From contig CAUJJC010000052.1 in the NCBI GenBank assembly GCA_963204975.1, positions 1 through 47,814 on the forward strand: a stretch of 47,814 bases of DNA, given 5' to 3'. The stretch comes from Verrucomicrobiota bacterium (GTDB lineage Bacteria > Verrucomicrobiota > Verrucomicrobiia > Verrucomicrobiales > Verrucomicrobiaceae). The notes under the pieces are model-generated. The model was given only the letters and a program-made list of their open reading frames with translations. It made no database searches and was not told the origin of the DNA. The translations under genes and the position numbers were made by a program. Of the stretch, positions 39,401 to 47,813 are shown in pieces. Within the stretch, counting starts at the first letter, position 1; each line of letters opens with the position of its first letter.

Positions 39401-42400
39401 CGGTCCGGCGGTCCCGGCTCCCGCGTTGGTCTTGAAGGTGGTATCGTTGGTGCCGTTGCTGTTGAGGCGGATGAAGCGTCCGCAGGTGACGTTATTGAAC
39501 CCGCCGAATTGGCCTCCGACCACCACCTTGCCATCTGGCTGGACGAGGATCGAGGACACAGGATTGCCGGTCGAGTTGCCGCCTGCGACGTGCGCGCCGT
39601 AGGATACGTCAAAGGCCGTATCGCGAGCACCCGTGAGAGGGTTCAGGGCCACGAGGCCAAAGTGGAATCCTGCGCCTGTCGAGGGACGGTAGAAATCACC
39701 TCCCGCGAGGATGCGATAAAAGGGAGCCGTCGTCGATGGCTGAAGTGCAATGGCATTCACCGCCTCGAAGCCGGAGAAGAAATCGACCACGTTGTCCAAG
39801 TTGGCGAGTGTGCTATCCAGCGTGCCATCCTCGTTGAGGCGAACAAGAGCTTTGCGGGCAACTCCATTCCAGGTGGTGAACTCGCCGCCAATGAGAATGC
39901 GTCCATCGGGCTGCACCACGATGCATTTCACATCCTTGTTCGGGCCGGTGCCCACATCAAAGGAATTGTCCAGCGTGCCATCCACATTCAGGCGTGCGAT
40001 GCGATTGCGATTCACGCTGCGCAGGGAGGTGAAGGCTCCGCCCACGAGCAGCTTGCCATCCGACTGGCGTGCCACGGTATGAAAGAGAAGACTATCCGTG
40101 GTCAGAGGAATGGGGCTGCCGCCAGGTCCTTGATCAAACGCGGTGTCCTGGGCTCCGCTCTCATCCATTCGGGCGAGACCCGCGCTGATGATTGTGCCTT
40201 CAGCATCGAAGTTGCCCACGACAACAATCTTGCCATCAGGCTGCACGATCAAGCGACTGGCTGCCGAGTTGAATGCCGGTGGAGCAAAGGCAAGATCCGC
40301 CGCACCTGCTTCCTGAATGGTGATGCCTACCGATGCACCTGCGGGCGTGACGCCGCCGCTGATGGAAGAAAGGGCTAGAGTGAAAGTCTCTGCTCCTTCG
40401 ATGGTGGCGTCAGCGGTAATGGGAATGGTGATCGTGCGCGGAGTGGAATCACCATCGGGCCACGTCAAGGTGCCTGCGGTGGCGGTGAAGTCGGAGCCCG
40501 CCGTCGCCGTGCCATTCGCTGTCGAATACTGGGCGGAAACAATCCCGCTCGACTTGTTGCGGCGCTCAATCGTGACCACGACGCTGCCAGCTTGCTCATC
40601 CACATTGTAGGTCTTCTTCTGGAAAACCAGACGAGGCTGGAAGTTCACCTGAATGTCCAGATACTCGCTGGTGCCGCTGCCACCAGCCGCTGCCACAGTG
40701 AAATCAACGCCTGCCTCGGTGTCATTGAAAGTGCTGCCAACCTTCAGCGATGCATCGTCTGCGGAGGCTCCGGGCGTGGTGAGATCGAGAAGATGGCTGC
40801 GTGCGTCGTTCTGATAGCCCCACACGAAGTAGGCTCCATCGGAGACGTCGCTCAAAGCGGTGCCCACATACTTTCGGCGGTAGCCGATCCAATAATCGGT
40901 AGTGCCATCACGCGAGACCTTGAGCGCGAGCTTTGAGGAGAGAGATGCATCTTTGTGGTCAAAGCGGAGCACTCGATAAGTGCCGCTGGAGGTGATGGTC
41001 TCGACCGCCGTGTCAGGCAGCCAATGAATACGATTGAGGAACCACGGATTGGGAAACGATGTGTGACGGGCGGCATCACCTGGGCCTGTGCCCATGATGT
41101 CATAGATGTCGCCATACTCGACGGATGAGCCTGTAGCGCTGACGGGGTTGCCATCAGAGACCTGCCACAGATTGGCGTGACGGAGGCCATAGTTGTGACC
41201 GAATTCGTGCGAGACCACGTAGAGGCTGAAGTTGCCGTTGAACCAGGTGAACGTGCCGCCGATGTCGCCCAGGCCAGCCCAGGTGAATTGATTGCCTGGG
41301 ATGCTGCCGGTGCGGGCGAAGACCACGGCCACGCGGTCATAATTGCTGATCACTTTACCACTCGCCGTCGCTGCGCTCAGGGCTGCTGATTGGAGACCAG
41401 CGGCGTTGTTGGTGGTCGCATAGGTGGCGAGGTTTCCCGAGAGGCGGAGCACATCCGTCACCGTCACCGACCCGATGGACGTCTTCCCATACGATGACTG
41501 AGAGAAAAACTCCGAGACCTCCGCTGTGAGGCGATCCGTGAGATAGGTCGTGGTGGCAGAGGTGTTCGAACTGGTATCCATCGGACGCCCTGGGGCATCA
41601 GCGAAATCGGCCACGATGACGAGCACATCGAGCGCACCCTGCGTGGTGAGCGGTGCTGGTGCTGGTGCGGATGAGGTGGCACCTCCACCGGCGGCCTCCA
41701 CGTAGGGGCCAGGCTTGTCTTCCACGGCGAGAGCGCGCTTCGCGAGCACGGCGGCGTGAGCGGCACAGCACACCGGATAATACTCGCCTTGCACCGCGAG
41801 CACAGGCTTGTCACGCGATCCCATGGTGGGAGCAGCATGGTCGCCCAAGGCCACGCCTTGCGCGATCTTCGCCGTCTCAGGCACATCAGCGGCATCCATC
41901 ACCACGGCGGGCTCATCAAGCACAGCCATGCGATCCTTCACAGCGATGCCGAGCAGGCTGCTGCCATACTTCGTGTCTTGCTGAGCACGACGTCCATAGA
42001 CGTAAGCATCCAGGGTCTTGCCCTCGAAACGTGCTTCACGAAACACAGGCCTCGCGACCAGATGCGCCATGCCACGAAGGGGAGTCACACCCACCACTGC
42101 GAGGTCGCCACGCTGGTGGATGCGCTGCTCGATCCAGGGCTGGACCGCCTGGGGGAGAAAGCGACGAGCGCCGTGGGAGATTGCGGCCTTGAGGGCGGCC
42201 TCGGGTTCCTTGGCAATGAGCTGGTAGAGTGCTGCCTGCCGACGCTCGGCCAGTTGCGCACCTTCCTCGATCATCGTTGAGCGAGCCGCAGCAGGGGCCG
42301 TCTGCCAGCGACGAAGCCAGAGATCGAATGCCGCGATGGGATCGCCTTGTTCCTTCACTGCCGGGACCGAAGGAGCGGCTGGCATTGCAGCGACTGCGAC

Positions 42401-42544
42401 GAGGTGATCAGGTGCCTGGGGGCGCTGCTCACTGATGGGCATTGAGATGGATTCCGATGCAACCTCCGGCTTGCGAAAAGTCCAGCAGAGAAGGCCGATC
42501 AGCGAGACGCCGATGGTGAGAGAGAGGATTCGGCGAACGGTCAT
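36452..42544 (-). CDS. Giant exported M6-like metalloprotease with Calx-beta, delta-60 and Ig-like repeats
   Basis: A 2,030-residue secreted protein. A signal or anchor helix (ILSLTIGVSLIGLLCW) starts it. The catalytic domain spans about residues 300-640, with the zinc motif SHEFGHNYGLRH at about 445-456 and a Met-turn-like DIMGTGPGD near 482, as in M6/gametolysin-type peptidases. A Calx-beta domain follows at about 650-760 (TANGTATAGSDFTATAGTLT), then a run of delta-60 (DUF5122) repeats at about 770-1150 (for example ILVQPDGKVVVGGQFGGFNN), which would form a beta-propeller. Two more Calx-beta domains, Ig-like domains near 1400-1540, a He_PIG-type domain (GLTINTATGVISGVPN) and beta-rich C-terminal modules complete it. 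No PEP-CTERM or other sorting signal is seen. The upstream CAP-like PEP-CTERM gene is 41 bases away, so the two probably form an operon for extracellular proteins. Confidence 0.9.
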   Translation of the reverse strand: MTVRRILSLTIGVSLIGLLCWTFRKPEVASESISMPISEQRPQAPDHLVAVAAMPAAPSVPAVKEQGDPIAAFDLWLRRWQTAPAAARSTMIEEGAQLAERRQAALYQLIAKEPEAALKAAISHGARRFLPQAVQPWIEQRIHQRGDLAVVGVTPLRGMAHLVARPVFREARFEGKTLDAYVYGRRAQQDTKYGSSLLGIAVKDRMAVLDEPAVVMDAADVPETAKIAQGVALGDHAAPTMGSRDKPVLAVQGEYYPVCCAAHAAVLAKRALAVEDKPGPYVEAAGGGATSSAPAPAPLTTQGALDVLVIVADFADAPGRPMDTSSNTSATTTYLTDRLTAEVSEFFSQSSYGKTSIGSVTVTDVLRLSGNLATYATTNNAAGLQSAALSAATASGKVISNYDRVAVVFARTGSIPGNQFTWAGLGDIGGTFTWFNGNFSLYVVSHEFGHNYGLRHANLWQVSDGNPVSATGSSVEYGDIYDIMGTGPGDAARHTSFPNPWFLNRIHWLPDTAVETITSSGTYRVLRFDHKDASLSSKLALKVSRDGTTDYWIGYRRKYVGTALSDVSDGAYFVWGYQNDARSHLLDLTTPGASADDASLKVGSTFNDTEAGVDFTVAAAGGSGTSEYLDIQVNFQPRLVFQKKTYNVDEQAGSVVVTIERRNKSSGIVSAQYSTANGTATAGSDFTATAGTLTWPDGDSTPRTITIPITADATIEGAETFTLALSSISGGVTPAGASVGITIQEAGAADLAFAPPAFNSAASRLIVQPDGKIVVVGNFDAEGTIISAGLARMDESGAQDTAFDQGPGGSPIPLTTDSLLFHTVARQSDGKLLVGGAFTSLRSVNRNRIARLNVDGTLDNSFDVGTGPNKDVKCIVVQPDGRILIGGEFTTWNGVARKALVRLNEDGTLDSTLANLDNVVDFFSGFEAVNAIALQPSTTAPFYRILAGGDFYRPSTGAGFHFGLVALNPLTGARDTAFDVSYGAHVAGGNSTGNPVSSILVQPDGKVVVGGQFGGFNNVTCGRFIRLNSNGTNDTTFKTNAGAGTAGPGLVEVSDILMQGDGRILLAGHFSTASGVTQPCLARYLSTGAFDSTFRPSVPLSGSLIGGYALAMQPDGKVVLGLNGAGAGNVLKRFFTAQPQLPSIIGFTSTNATALEGPGTSVVVERTGGSLGEVKVFYSTVNRTAEAGTDYTASEGVLTWANGDSAPKTISINVADDGVVESDELFEVRLAQPLGGALLGEKQIASVLITSGDLSGVPHVAFAATTSTPGEGAGTATVTVNVSPATITPFTVPFTVSGTATVGTGKDYTMASTSPLSFAAGETSKMITVNLLQDGLLDPAETIIFSLGSPSGYAVRGTDIVHTLTIADDEARATITTPLVSRFVGVGTTVSFTTTSSGNPAPTGYIWKKGTVAIAGQTGASYTIANVQTVHGGTFNVSAKNLLGIGLPSNNAELAVADLRPRRLFYYKGNNIVLTIPCSANVTGFRWFNGVTEITNDPGHIAGQGTKTLTITNARTTDHGDYTCVLTSPAAGLSVTTAVIKVHVIEFAPQFIDPIVFPPAVVGGAFSFNIADHINTADNVTPVSFSAGVLPTGLTINTATGVISGVPNVALTAGTSRIYPVTIKAINAKTPVPFRTINLTLSALPLGSVGTFAAFVPRDPGLNDNLGDRITLITATGGTFTGTLVDGALARAFSGKLTTTPGSNLVTGTATIIRVAKPTNLPTLTLTFTIDAQANLISGSLTNGSQTKTFDGWRSVMPTLAYQKMYNFGMTLASPTPSLPAGTGFGTFNVATTGALTITGKLSDGIAFSTATFVGPSGEVLLHYATTTTDTVLGKLDIEPGTAPDFSDYHLTGAVTWSRKQQAATVRLYRDTFGPVDVNVVGGRYVAPVSPQVFFAMPYTTGVTLSNGALVFTDADFGSAVPPVTPDVSVLVKPGSVATVLNPRPRTTTFAVNVATGGFSGLFTLLDPNPLVPTTNISRPSIAYQGLVYRNGANLNAQGYFLLNNLPRVVPETSLNTKTVSGKVVLNVAP

Positions 42545-42585
42545 AGTCTTGAGAACGCCGATGATGCGGGTTGATGGTCTGGCAA

Positions 42586-43719
42586 TCAAGGACGAAGTGC
42601 CCGGCGGCGCCCCAGGCACAACATGCTCAATGCACCCAACAAAAGGCTCGCTCCAGGCTCAGGCACGAGCTGGAAAGAGGCATACACATTGTCGGTGAAA
42701 ATGACCGGCGCACCGTAGTCCTCGGTCGGCGTGGTGAAGCCGGTGACGGTGAGGACCTGCGGCGCAAGCCCGCTGCCTGGAGCAAGAACGCGCAGCACAT
42801 CTCCCGCTTCGATACCGGTGAGGTCAATGTTGTAGCCGCCCGCACCATTGGTGACACCGGAGAAGAGCAGTTGGCTGGTCACGTCATCATAGACCTCAAT
42901 GGCGGTCCCCGCGATGCCTTCGCCAGGGGTGTAGAAGTTGTCTGCCAGCACCTGGTCGTCAAAAACCACGCCTGTCAGAATCGCGTCCGAGTAGTAGCTG
43001 CCCCCGCTGAACCGGTAGCTGTTGCCGAAGTGTTGCGTGACCACGACGGGCCCCGTGGCATTCACATTGCTACCTGGAATGCCGCTGGTGACGAGCCCGA
43101 TGCCGACTTCCTTCAGCACACGCGAGAATGAAACCTCCCGATGCAGCGCAGGCGTCTGAATGCCGGTGCCAAAGCCGTTGCCACTGATGGAATCGTCATC
43201 GCCCCAGTCGATGAGGAAGCCGGAGTGTCCCTGCCAGACGGAGGTGGCAGCCGCGAACAAGGTCTCACCAAGATCCAGAAACTGCGGGGTGTAGCCGCCA
43301 CCCAGGATGCGCTCCTCCACTGCCGTGGGCACATCGGTCGCCGTGGTGCCGAGCAGGTGGGACTGCTGATCGCTCGTAACCATGAGCTGACTGTAGGATG
43401 CGGCAGATCCACGCAAGGTCTCATCCCACGCCAGCACAGGTGCTGCGGTCAGCGTTGCCCACTGGGAGACTAAGGCGGATGCACTCGTGCCGTAGTAGGC
43501 GAGGGCGGCGGCAATGTCTGGATCGCTCGACGAAGGCGTCGCAAAGGTGCTCGGAGAGGAAAAGTTCACCATGCGCGAAAGCTCCGCTGCCGGATCGCGC
43601 CGGGCACGGTTCAGAAGTTCCAGCCAATACTGCTCCTGAGCCGTGGGATCGGCCCATGCAGGCAGGGCTGCCCCAACGAGCAGCGCGGCCCCGAGAAGGG
43701 AGGCAGGAAAATGGCGCAT
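42586..43719 (-). CDS. CAP/SCP-like protein with PEP-CTERM sorting signal
   Basis: A 377-residue exported protein. The signal peptide (SLLGAALLVGAALPAWA) is followed by a CAP/SCP-like domain at about residues 27-235, with EQYWLELLNRARRDPAAELSRM, VLAWDETLRGSAASYSQLM and VLKEVGIGLVTSG. A domain resembling a carboxypeptidase-regulatory or SdrD B-like fold follows (TAIEVYDDVTSQLLFSGVTN). The C-terminus is a PEP-CTERM signal: VPEPGASLLLGALSMLCLG followed by arginines. Proteins of this kind are processed by exosortase and linked to the cell surface or matrix. The exosortase gene is not in the window. The gene precedes the giant protease by 41 bases. Confidence 0.87.
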   Translation of the reverse strand: MRHFPASLLGAALLVGAALPAWADPTAQEQYWLELLNRARRDPAAELSRMVNFSSPSTFATPSSSDPDIAAALAYYGTSASALVSQWATLTAAPVLAWDETLRGSAASYSQLMVTSDQQSHLLGTTATDVPTAVEERILGGGYTPQFLDLGETLFAAATSVWQGHSGFLIDWGDDDSISGNGFGTGIQTPALHREVSFSRVLKEVGIGLVTSGIPGSNVNATGPVVVTQHFGNSYRFSGGSYYSDAILTGVVFDDQVLADNFYTPGEGIAGTAIEVYDDVTSQLLFSGVTNGAGGYNIDLTGIEAGDVLRVLAPGSGLAPQVLTVTGFTTPTEDYGAPVIFTDNVYASFQLVPEPGASLLLGALSMLCLGRRRALRP

Positions 43720-43773
43720 TATAGAAATTATAGACGGAAGGGTGGGAAAGGTCAAAACACTTGGCTCCTCGGC

Positions 43774-43810
43774 ACAAAAAACCCGCTGCACCTGGGCGGC
43801 ACAGCGGGTT
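43774..43810 (-). terminator. Intrinsic terminator of the PSCyt1 gene
   Basis: On the minus strand AACCCGCTG and CAGCGGGTT form a nine-base-pair stem (plus-strand arms 43780-43788 and 43802-43810) followed directly by a run of T. It lies 33 bases downstream of the small cytochrome gene and is the clearest intrinsic terminator in the window. Confidence 0.85.
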
Positions 43811-43842
43811 GAGAGATTTTCCTTTGAGGAGAGGCGTGGTGC

Positions 43843-44277
43843 TTACTTCTCAGCGCCTTTCCAGGCACCGAAGTTCGCGCCTTCGTTGATCCATTGCTTG
43901 ATCAGGTCCTGCTGCTCCTTGGTCAGACGATCACCCTTGCCTTCAGGGGGCATGGCGAGTTCATCGGTCTCAGGCAGAGTGATCGAGGTGTAGATGGTGC
44001 TCTTGGCAGCATCGCCTGGAGTCAGATCGCCACCTTCAGAACCGCCCTTGAGCATCAGCTCCGGGTTGTCCATGCGCAGCTTGCCTTTGGGCTTCTTCAC
44101 CTTGCCTGTCTTGGGGTCGGTGTGTTCCTTCTGATGACAATCGAAGCAGCGCTCCTTGAAGATGGGGAGAACCTGGGTTTCAAAATCAACCTTGCCCGGA
44201 GTCTGGGCAGGGGCGCTGGAGAGGCTGCCGAGCGCAAGAGCGGCGGCACCGACGGAGAGGATGGTTTTAAGTGTCAT
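43843..44277 (-). CDS. Small exported c-type cytochrome, PSCyt1-like
   Basis: A 144-residue exported protein with a signal peptide (LSVGAAALALGSLSSAPAQ) and one heme motif CFDCH (Cys44, Cys47, His48) in VLPIFKERCFDCHQKEH. A PSCyt1-like pattern follows: KGKLRMDNPELMLKGGSEGG, then TLPETDELAMPPEGKGDRLT, where the methionine probably is the distal heme ligand, and QQDLIKQWINEGANF. In many PVC proteins this domain is fused to DUF1549/DUF1553; here it is a free-standing gene and no partner is adjacent. It probably carries electrons in the periplasm. An upstream extension to 44334 is not supported. It ends at a strong terminator. Confidence 0.9.
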   Translation of the reverse strand: MTLKTILSVGAAALALGSLSSAPAQTPGKVDFETQVLPIFKERCFDCHQKEHTDPKTGKVKKPKGKLRMDNPELMLKGGSEGGDLTPGDAAKSTIYTSITLPETDELAMPPEGKGDRLTKEQQDLIKQWINEGANFGAWKGAEK

Positions 44278-44342
44278 GGCTGTGAATGAATAACGTGCGC
44301 GCACTGCCGGAATGGTCAAGACACAACACGGCACGCCAGAGC

Positions 44343-45170
44343 TTACTTCAGCGTCAGCTTCCGCATGATGAGTTCCAGCTTCCGATGGCTGTTCGCTACA
44401 CGAGTAGCATCGGGAGGGATCGTGTTATCCCAGTGACGGCAAAGAAAGTCGATCGCCTCGCCAACGACGACGATTTTTTCGTGAGCGCGAGTGATCTCCG
44501 AAAGCCGGTCAAATCGTGCTTTCAGGTCTCGAAGCAGTGCTGGCGAACCAATCGTCAATGGCCACGCCTCCGGCGCATTAGTGTCCTGGACCACACCGGA
44601 AATCATTTCGAGCAATCGCATCCAGATGCCGAGGTCCACTAGCACCGCGAGATCCTCGTCTCGCTGCTCGTGCAGCACGCGGCAAAGCTCCTGATGCCCA
44701 TCCACCACGGCTTGGCGCAGATCACTCCACTTGTCCTCCTCGGCGAGTTTGCCCTGGGACATGAATCGCGGTGCCAGCTTTTCATTGAGCCCGAGCACGC
44801 GGCAATAGGTGAGCACGTCCTGGTTGTTGTTCCGAAACTGCTGCGCATCCGACGCCTGGAGTGCCAGGAAGCTATCGGCCAGAAGCCCACCCAAGGTGAA
44901 CGCACTCAGCGGACGCATCGTGGAGGGAGGCGGCGGAGCTTCGCGATACAACTGACGCCAGCGAGCCTTCAACTGCGACCCGATGCCATCAAGGAAGTCC
45001 GCCGGAGTCTGGTCTGGTGACCATCCTGGCACATCAGAGATCACAAACGTCGGAGCCGTGATGACAAAAGGCTTCACGGGGCGGGGCACTTCAGCATGAG
45101 ACAGCTCGGCACACGCTATCAAAGTAGCGAACGCCGAACAAGCAATCTGATGCCAACGAGCCTTCATCAT
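44343..45170 (-). CDS. Exported protein of unknown function, coupled to glmS
   Basis: A 275-residue protein with a signal peptide (IACSAFATLIACAELSHA). The mature part is mainly helical (ADFLDGIGSQLKARWRQLYR, GGLLADSFLALQASDAQQFR, ARFDRLSEITRAHEKIVVVG) and carries no motif that I recognise. Its start overlaps the stop of glmS by four bases (ATGA), so translation is coupled to that of glmS. This may mean a role near envelope synthesis, because glmS feeds amino sugar into peptidoglycan and LPS, but the sequence itself gives no function. The 65 bases after it, up to the cytochrome gene, contain nothing else. Confidence 0.75.
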   Translation of the reverse strand: MMKARWHQIACSAFATLIACAELSHAEVPRPVKPFVITAPTFVISDVPGWSPDQTPADFLDGIGSQLKARWRQLYREAPPPPSTMRPLSAFTLGGLLADSFLALQASDAQQFRNNNQDVLTYCRVLGLNEKLAPRFMSQGKLAEEDKWSDLRQAVVDGHQELCRVLHEQRDEDLAVLVDLGIWMRLLEMISGVVQDTNAPEAWPLTIGSPALLRDLKARFDRLSEITRAHEKIVVVGEAIDFLCRHWDNTIPPDATRVANSHRKLELIMRKLTLK

Positions 45171-47020
45171 TCCACGGTCACACTCTTCGCGAGGTTGCGG
45201 GGCTTGTCCACGTCGCAGCCGCGAGCCAGGGCGACGTAGTAGCTCAACAGTTGTAGCGGGATCACAGTGAGCAGCGGTGTGAGGATCGACTTGCACGGCG
45301 GCACGTAGAGCACGTCGTCGGCGATTCGTTCCAAGTCGGTGCAGCCTTCCGTCGTGACGGCGATGACCGGACCTTTGCGTGCCTTCACCTCCTCGATGTT
45401 GCTCACGTTCTTGTCGAAGACGGCATCGTCCGGCGCGATGAAGACGCTGGGCAGATCGGGCTTCACCAGTGCGATGATGCCGTGCTTCAGTTCGGCGCTC
45501 GGATGACCGCTGGCGTAGATGTAGCTGATTTCCTTCATCTTCAGCGCGCCTTCCATGGCCACGGGATAGTTGAGCTGGCGGCCCATGAAGAGCATGCCCT
45601 CGGCGTTCGCATACTTCTGCGCGATCTCCTTGATGCGCGGCGCCTGCTTCAGGATGGACTCGATCTTCTCAGGGATGGCTTCGAGTTCGTCGATCATCTC
45701 CAGGCCGTCCGTGCTGCTCAGGTGATGGATGCGGCCAAAGAGAAGGCTCAGCAGCGTCATGATCGTCACCTGCGAGGTGAAGGTCTTCGTCGCTGCCACG
45801 CCGATCTCAGGACCTGCGTGGATGTAAACGCCGCCGTCGCTTTCGCGGGCAATGGTGGAGGCCACATTGTTCACGATGCCCAGGCAGCGCAGGCCTTTGC
45901 GCTTGGCTTCGCGCAAAGCGGCGAGCGTGTCGATCGTCTCGCCGCTCTGGCTGACCACGAATTGCAGTGTGCTCTTCGTCGTGGGCACGTTGCGGTAGCG
46001 GAACTCGCTGGCGAACTCGATCTCCGTCGGGATGCGCGCGAGGCTTTCCATCAGATACTCGCCCACCATCGCGGCGTGATAAGCCGTGCCGCAGCCGCTG
46101 AAGATGATGCGGTCGATCTGGCGCAGCTCCATTGGCGACATGTTCAGGCCGCCCAGCACTGCGGTCGCTTCATCGCGGGAAAGGCGACCGCGCAGCGCGT
46201 TGCGGATGGACTGCGGCTGCTCGTAGATCTCCTTGAGCATGTAGTGCTCGAACTTGCCCTTGTCCGCGTCGTCCTCCGTGAAGTCCACGCGGCTCACCTT
46301 GACGCTCGCCGGACGATTGGTGTCCATCGAGCTGACGTCGTAACCATGGCGCGTCAGCGTGACCACGTCGTAGTCGTTGAGATAAATCACGTCACGCGTG
46401 TGCGCGACGACCGCACCCACATCGCTGGCCAGGAAGTGCTCATCCTTGCCCAGGCCCACCACCAACGGGCTGCCGAGTCTCGAACCAACGATCACGCCCG
46501 GAGCGTCCGCGTGAATGACCGCGATGCCGAAGGTGCCCTTCACACGCGGCAGCGCCATCTGCACGGCTGCGATCAGGCGCGCTTGCGGATCAGTCTCCTC
46601 GCTCTCGTCGTAGCACTTGCCCACCAGATGCGAGAGCACCTCGGTGTCCGTCTCGGAGTGGAAGGTGTGGCCCTCGGCCAGGAGTTGCAGCTTGATCGTC
46701 TGGTAGTTCTCGATCACGCCGTTGTGAACGAGCGCCAGCTTGCCGGACTGGTCCTTGTGCGGATGCGCATTCTCATCCGTCGGTGCGCCGTGTGTTGCCC
46801 AACGCGTGTGGCTGATGCCCAGATCGCCCGGAGGATTCGCCTCGCTCACCGCCTTGCGCAGATTCTCGATGCGGCCCGCCTTGCGATACACGTCGATGCC
46901 TCCATCGGTCCACAGCGCGATGCCGGCGGAATCATAACCGCGATATTCCAGACGACGCAGACCGTCGAGCAGGATGGGACTTGCCTGACGTTTGCCGATG
47001 TAAGCTACGATGCCGCACAT
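45167..47020 (-). CDS. glmS: Glutamine-fructose-6-phosphate aminotransferase (isomerizing)
   Basis: A 617-residue enzyme that makes glucosamine-6-phosphate from fructose-6-phosphate and glutamine, the first step to UDP-GlcNAc. It begins MCGIVAYIGKRQASPILLDG, so Cys2 becomes the N-terminal nucleophile of the class II glutaminase after removal of Met. Further motifs of that domain are RRLEYRGYDSAGIA, SHTRWATHG and HNGVIENY. The two SIS domains carry SQSGETIDTLAALREAKRKG and ASGHPSAELKHGIIALV, and the conserved C-terminus ends DKPRNLAKSVTVE. The length is normal. I looked for a glmS ribozyme in the 103 bases upstream and did not find a convincing one. The gene for the unknown exported protein overlaps its end by four bases. 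Confidence 0.97.
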   Translation of the reverse strand: MCGIVAYIGKRQASPILLDGLRRLEYRGYDSAGIALWTDGGIDVYRKAGRIENLRKAVSEANPPGDLGISHTRWATHGAPTDENAHPHKDQSGKLALVHNGVIENYQTIKLQLLAEGHTFHSETDTEVLSHLVGKCYDESEETDPQARLIAAVQMALPRVKGTFGIAVIHADAPGVIVGSRLGSPLVVGLGKDEHFLASDVGAVVAHTRDVIYLNDYDVVTLTRHGYDVSSMDTNRPASVKVSRVDFTEDDADKGKFEHYMLKEIYEQPQSIRNALRGRLSRDEATAVLGGLNMSPMELRQIDRIIFSGCGTAYHAAMVGEYLMESLARIPTEIEFASEFRYRNVPTTKSTLQFVVSQSGETIDTLAALREAKRKGLRCLGIVNNVASTIARESDGGVYIHAGPEIGVAATKTFTSQVTIMTLLSLLFGRIHHLSSTDGLEMIDELEAIPEKIESILKQAPRIKEIAQKYANAEGMLFMGRQLNYPVAMEGALKMKEISYIYASGHPSAELKHGIIALVKPDLPSVFIAPDDAVFDKNVSNIEEVKARKGPVIAVTTEGCTDLERIADDVLYVPPCKSILTPLLTVIPLQLLSYYVALARGCDVDKPRNLAKSVTVE

Positions 47021-47123
47021 GTGTTGAGAGAGGGATGAGATTTTTTTCTGAAGGGCGTGAAAGATAGCCCTCTCAGCCGGGGCTCGCCACCCTGATTTCC
47101 CATCGGCACAAAATGAGCGCCGG

Positions 47124-47813
47124 TCAGCGGACCACCCGTTTCAGCCACTCGCGGGCCTGCGTGCGCAGCGGCACATCGCACAGCACCCAGCGCGCGCTGT
47201 GATTGGGAAACGGCAGCGCAGCGAAGGTGAAGTCGCCCTTGATCCCTGTGCTCGTGATCGCGGCCTGCGTCTTCGCTGTTCCGCCCTCCTGGCTGATGAA
47301 TTGTGGGATGATTCCCAGCCGCTTCAGCCGCTCAGGCCATGCGGCCTCGTCAGGAGCCGGGTGCTTGAACTCGCCCTCGTAGTGGCTGTGGCACAGCATC
47401 CCGCACCACAGCTTCGCCATCTCGTCGTCGTGCAGGCCGATGTAGTTGCACGCGATCGCGCCGCGCGAGAAGCCCATCAGCACCACGCGCTTCGCGTCAC
47501 CGAAGGTCGCGCAGACATCCTTCACCGTCGCAAGGCAGTAGCGCTTCGTCTCCTCCACGTCGCCCCACCACTTGGGAGCGTTTTGCTTGTCCGCCGACAC
47601 AAACGGCAGGCACAGCCAGATGAAGCCTTTCCCTCCCGACAATCCGTAGCCCAGCATGCAGCCCTCGACCGAGCCATCGCTCGTGTCGCCCAGCTTGTTC
47701 GCGTAGCCGCCATTGCCCGCATACTCCACGATCACCGGCAGCCGACCATCAGGCACCAGATCGGGCGGAAGGTAGATCGTGTGATGCACCCCCGTGCCCT
47801 CCCAGCCCTTCGT
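47124..47813 (-). CDS. Alpha/beta-hydrolase-like protein, 5' end outside window
   Basis: The visible part has about 229 codons and is open to the right edge; a GTG at 47789 could be a start, but the frame continues upstream (TKGWEGTG), so the start is probably outside. Sequence features are TIYLPPDLVPDGRLPVIVEYAGNGGY, typical of the first strand and oxyanion region of a hydrolase, and RVVLMGFSRGAIACNYIGLHD, with a GFSRG nucleophile elbow. The catalytic histidine is probably in FPNHSARWVLCDVP. The end is LRTQAREWLKRVV. Similar proteins are esterase-like and common in PVC bacteria near sulfatases; the substrate is unknown. It is upstream of glmS on the same strand, 103 bases away. Confidence 0.75.
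   Translation of the reverse strand, partial: TKGWEGTGVHHTIYLPPDLVPDGRLPVIVEYAGNGGYANKLGDTSDGSVEGCMLGYGLSGGKGFIWLCLPFVSADKQNAPKWWGDVEETKRYCLATVKDVCATFGDAKRVVLMGFSRGAIACNYIGLHDDEMAKLWCGMLCHSHYEGEFKHPAPDEAAWPERLKRLGIIPQFISQEGGTAKTQAAITSTGIKGDFTFAALPFPNHSARWVLCDVPLRTQAREWLKRVVR

Noticed and set aside
39125..40378. 417-codon plus-strand frame inside the giant protease
   Set aside because: Antisense shadow of the delta-60 repeat region; the repeated DNA keeps the frame open.
47021..47123. glmS ribozyme upstream of glmS
   Set aside because: The leader is too short and lacks the core pairing of the ribozyme; only a small AGGGC/GCCCT hairpin is seen.
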